Source of the DNA: JAHFUI01 sp041485905
GTDB taxonomy: Bacteria > Acidobacteriota > Vicinamibacteria > Vicinamibacterales > CAVVIG01
NCBI GenBank assembly: GCA_041485905.1
Contig: JBGPKK010000248.1
Coordinates: 1-6,193, forward strand
Length of the DNA: 6,193 nt
Reading direction: 5' to 3'
The position numbers and the translations under genes are program-made. Positions 5,642 through 6,193 of the stretch are shown here, piece by piece. Numbering within the stretch: the first letter of the stretch is position 1; each line of letters begins with the position of its first letter. Below the pieces are notes generated by a model. That model was not told where the DNA came from, made no database searches, and saw only the letters and a list, made by a program, of their open reading frames with translations.

Positions 5642-6193
5642 CTAGCGACGGTTGAGCGCATATTGAAGGTCTCTTGCCAGTTTTTGACGCGTGCGCATCA
5701 CCGTGAATCCCCAGCTCAACACACCGCTCGGCGTGCTGTTCCACGTGGCATCGCGATCAAACAACAAATAGCTGTCCCAGAGCGCGTCGTCGCGCTGCGG
5801 GAACTGGCCGTCGCCGCCTTGTGACGGCCGCAGCTCGGAGAGGTGGCTCATGAACCATCGTCCGGCCGCCTTCGGCTCATCCCAGGTCTGGACGACGCGG
5901 CGATCGAGGAGGATCTCGCGCGGCCACCGTGATTCTGCGTCACCGGGGTACATGCGGAACCACACGACGAACACGCGGACGTCCGCCGTGGGATTTTTGC
6001 CGAGCAGATCGTTTTGCGCCCACCTGGCGCCGGCGACACACGTCGGTCACGTCGGCGACAACAGCAGAATCAAACGGACGTGGCCTTTGCCGGCGTTGAA
6101 CCAGTCGCGTATTTCGCCGATACCGCGAAGATGCGGGAGCGTCGACGCGGCAAACGGACCGCTCGCGAACAGGGTCGCGAACGTGGCGAACAC
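5642..6193 (-). CDS. Predicted selenoprotein, thioredoxin-fold-like with a U-x-x-C motif (5' end outside window)
   Basis: The minus-strand frame from the window edge to TAG at 5644-5642 is open for 183 residues except for TGA at 6049-6047. Upstream it reads EIRDWFNAGKGHVRLILLLSPT, directly downstream PTCVAGARWAQNDLLGKN, then VRVFVVWFRMYPGD. That is strand - S-P-T-[TGA]-P-T-C - helix - strand, the active-site layout of thioredoxin folds, with Sec49 paired to Cys52. The C-terminal part has RRVVQTWDEPKAAGRWF and ALWDSYLLFDRDATW, which I associate with uncharacterised redox-like proteins. Third positions after the TGA remain GC-rich, as in real coding sequence. A SECIS-like hairpin follows at 6030-6016. 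Without Sec recoding, only a fragment starting at GTG 5974 or ATG 5953 would be called, lacking the active site. TGA ends four other genes here, so it is not read as Trp. Substrate and function are unknown; a nonsense mutation or base error is the alternative. Confidence 0.75.
6016..6030 (-). promoter_or_regulatory. Putative bacterial SECIS hairpin
   Basis: On the minus strand GCGCC-AGGTG-GGCGC forms a perfect 5-bp GC stem with a 5-base loop. The loop guanines fall 23 and 24 bases after the TGA, inside the window in which bacterial SECIS loops occur, and the AGGU loop is like that of E. coli fdhF. A second 4-bp helix (GTCG at 6037-6034 with CGAT at 6011-6008) can form below a small internal loop. 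It would bind SelB to direct Sec insertion at 6049-6047. The hairpin lies inside the coding region, as is usual in bacteria. Confidence 0.6.

Noticed and set aside
6047..6049. TGA read as Trp by a variant genetic code
   Set aside because: TGA ends four other genes here at the expected family lengths, TGG is used for Trp throughout, and the GC-rich composition is unlike code-4 or code-25 genomes with low GC.

Overview
The window is GC-rich and densely coded, and it uses ordinary bacterial signals: purine-rich Shine-Dalgarno sites, and TGA as the normal stop in four of its genes. The gene families (YncE-like propeller with a Gly/Arg/Pro tail, secreted alpha/beta-hydrolase with a QGRGAPP-type linker, DHOD-like flavoprotein, VIT-family transporter) suggest a soil-type Acidobacteriota, perhaps Vicinamibacteria. 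That assignment is inference from family recall, since no marker gene is present.

Layout. Positions 2-484 hold the C-terminal part of a membrane protein, probably PrsW-like, running in from the left. It is followed by a short relic of a nucleotidyltransferase-fold gene (490-576). Three plus-strand genes separated by 14-15 nt form a probable operon: a secreted YncE-like beta-propeller (664-1683), a small three-helix membrane protein (1699-2100) and a secreted alpha/beta-hydrolase whose nucleophile elbow is altered (2115-2975). Facing them on the minus strand are a dihydroorotate-dehydrogenase-like flavoprotein (3018-4010), a small secreted cytochrome c (4091-4504) and a VIT/CCC1-family transporter (4731-5429).

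Between 5430 and 5641 lies gene debris. It contains a minus-strand fragment with a LEIDVTIDNAKAYTKPW core and, abutting it, a plus-strand copy of the last codons of a relative of the hydrolase at 2115-2975.

The most interesting feature is at the right edge. The minus-strand frame 6193-5642 is one continuous thioredoxin-fold-like protein interrupted only by an in-frame TGA (6049-6047), in the context SPT-TGA-PTC. This is a U-x-x-C redox motif, followed at the right distance by a hairpin with an AGGUG apical loop, like a bacterial SECIS. I read it as a selenoprotein whose 5' end lies outside the window. Conventional gene calling would report only its downstream half as a short hypothetical protein.
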